Assembly (NCBI GenBank): GCA_007132685.1
Contig: SLOC01000010.1
Location: 1-5,812, forward strand
Source: Candidatus Saccharimonadota bacterium
Lineage (GTDB): Bacteria > Patescibacteriota > Saccharimonadia > Saccharimonadales > SLHW01
Length of the DNA: 5,812 bases
Reading direction: 5' to 3'
Each line of letters opens with the position of its first letter. The stretch's first letter is position 1. Shown here piece by piece: positions 5,078 to 5,812 of the stretch. The position numbers and the translations under genes are program-made. Below the pieces are notes generated by a model. That model saw only the letters and a list, made by a program, of their open reading frames with translations, did no database searches and was not told where the DNA came from.

Positions 5078-5812
5078 ATGCAAAAGGTGATTTTATACTA
5101 CAAATTCGTACCGGTTAGTGACCCTACAACTGTTATGTTCTGGCAGCGGCAGCTTTGCCAGAGGCTTAACCTCAAGGGGCGTATTATTGTTGCGGAGCAA
5201 GGCATCAACGGTACGCTCGGGGGTAATATCGAGGACCTCAAGGCGTACAAGAAAGAAATGAACCATCACCCATTATTTAAGGGTATCGAATATAAATGGA
5301 GCAATGGCTCGCGCGGTGACTTTCCACGCCTAAGTGTCAAAGTGCGTCCTGAGCTGGTGACTCTCGCGCCGGACGAAGAGTTTGACGTGTTCAACAGCAC
5401 CAAAGGGTTGCGACCCAAGGAGTGGCACAAGTATCTCGAAGAAAACCCGGACGCAATCGTGCTTGATGCTCGCAATGATTATGAATCAGACATTGGGTAT
5501 TTTAAGACCAAAAACATCGTAAAGCCGAAAATCAAGACCTTTAAACAAATCAAGCAGCATCTAGAAAAACTACCGAAAGATAAGCCGATTCTCACGTATT
5601 GTACCGGTGATATTCGCTGCGAATACCTCAGCGCCTATATGAAACACAAAGGATTTGATGAGGTGTATCATCTCGATGGCGGTATCGTAAAGTACGGCGA
5701 AACGTATAAAGACGATGGTCTATGGGAAGGCAAGTGCTTTGTTTTTGATAAGCGACTAAACCTAGGCTTCTCTGACAAGTCAAAAGATATCGGTAAGTGT
5801 GCCCGCTGTGAA
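5078..5812 (+). CDS. trhO: TrhO, oxygen-dependent tRNA uridine(34) hydroxylase, rhodanese fold (3' partial)
   Basis: TrhO (YceA/UPF0176 family) hydroxylates uridine 34 of certain tRNAs to 5-hydroxyuridine using O2. The frame runs open for 245 codons to the window end. The N-terminal domain shows YYKFVPVSDP (7-16) and LKGRIIVAEQGINGTLGG (32-49), both typical of the family. The rhodanese domain has LRPKEWHKYLEENPDAIVLDARNDYES (111-137), the active-site loop CTGDIRC with likely catalytic Cys175, and the YHLDGGI strand (197-203). A C-terminal cysteine region begins at GKCFVFDKR and GKCARC (241, 244), probably metal-binding, and is cut off. Most relatives have CTGGIRC, so Asp178 is a deviation. 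The ATG at 5078 matches the usual family start. There is no Shine-Dalgarno sequence ahead of it, which fits a nearly leaderless transcript from the promoter at 5057. An ATG at 5064 is in another frame. Confidence 0.93.
   Translation, partial: MQKVILYYKFVPVSDPTTVMFWQRQLCQRLNLKGRIIVAEQGINGTLGGNIEDLKAYKKEMNHHPLFKGIEYKWSNGSRGDFPRLSVKVRPELVTLAPDEEFDVFNSTKGLRPKEWHKYLEENPDAIVLDARNDYESDIGYFKTKNIVKPKIKTFKQIKQHLEKLPKDKPILTYCTGDIRCEYLSAYMKHKGFDEVYHLDGGIVKYGETYKDDGLWEGKCFVFDKRLNLGFSDKSKDIGKCARCE

Overview
The window is a densely packed, single-strand stretch of bacterial chromosome. All six genes that can be supported read left to right. The standard bacterial code fits: uvrA ends on TGA, and no in-frame TGA has to be read through. 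Base composition is roughly balanced. The lineage is most likely Candidatus Patescibacteria (CPR), probably Saccharibacteria. This is inferred from the style of the L25 protein, from a small membrane protein of the 'NQDGVAHLGLII' type, and from the alanine/glutamate-rich hypothetical proteins. It rests on pattern recognition, with no database comparison.

Layout: (1) 1-1090 is the C-terminal part of UvrA, the DNA-damage recognition ATPase of nucleotide excision repair, cut by the window edge. (2) 1181-1912 is ribosomal protein L25 of the long TL5/Ctc type with an added acidic tail. (3) 1974-3974 is a 666-residue, cysteine-free, largely disordered protein with an arginine-flanked hydrophobic segment in the middle and a hydrophobic C-terminal anchor. 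(4) 4056-4745 is a secreted, helical, two-cysteine protein. (5) 4738-5001 is a small single-pass membrane protein with an acidic tail, overlapping gene 4 by 8 bases with its ribosome binding site inside gene 4. (6) A strong hairpin at 5019-5052 closes this pair. Directly after it, from 5078 to the window end, comes the start of trhO, a rhodanese-fold tRNA U34 hydroxylase, truncated by the window edge.

uvrA, L25 and trhO are conserved housekeeping functions. The block 1974-5001 is accessory-looking and cell-envelope directed: three consecutive products carry membrane or export signals and highly charged low-complexity regions, and no function can be assigned to any of them. Genes 4 and 5 are almost certainly co-translated. 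Three intergenic regions carry an extended -10 promoter of the form TGnTAnnnT. The one for trhO lies so close to the start codon that its transcript should be nearly leaderless.

No RNA genes, CRISPR arrays, insertion sequences, attachment sites or origins were seen. No gap between genes exceeds about 90 bases. I see no clear sign of a new multi-gene system; the best candidate for something undescribed is the three-gene envelope block at 1974-5001.
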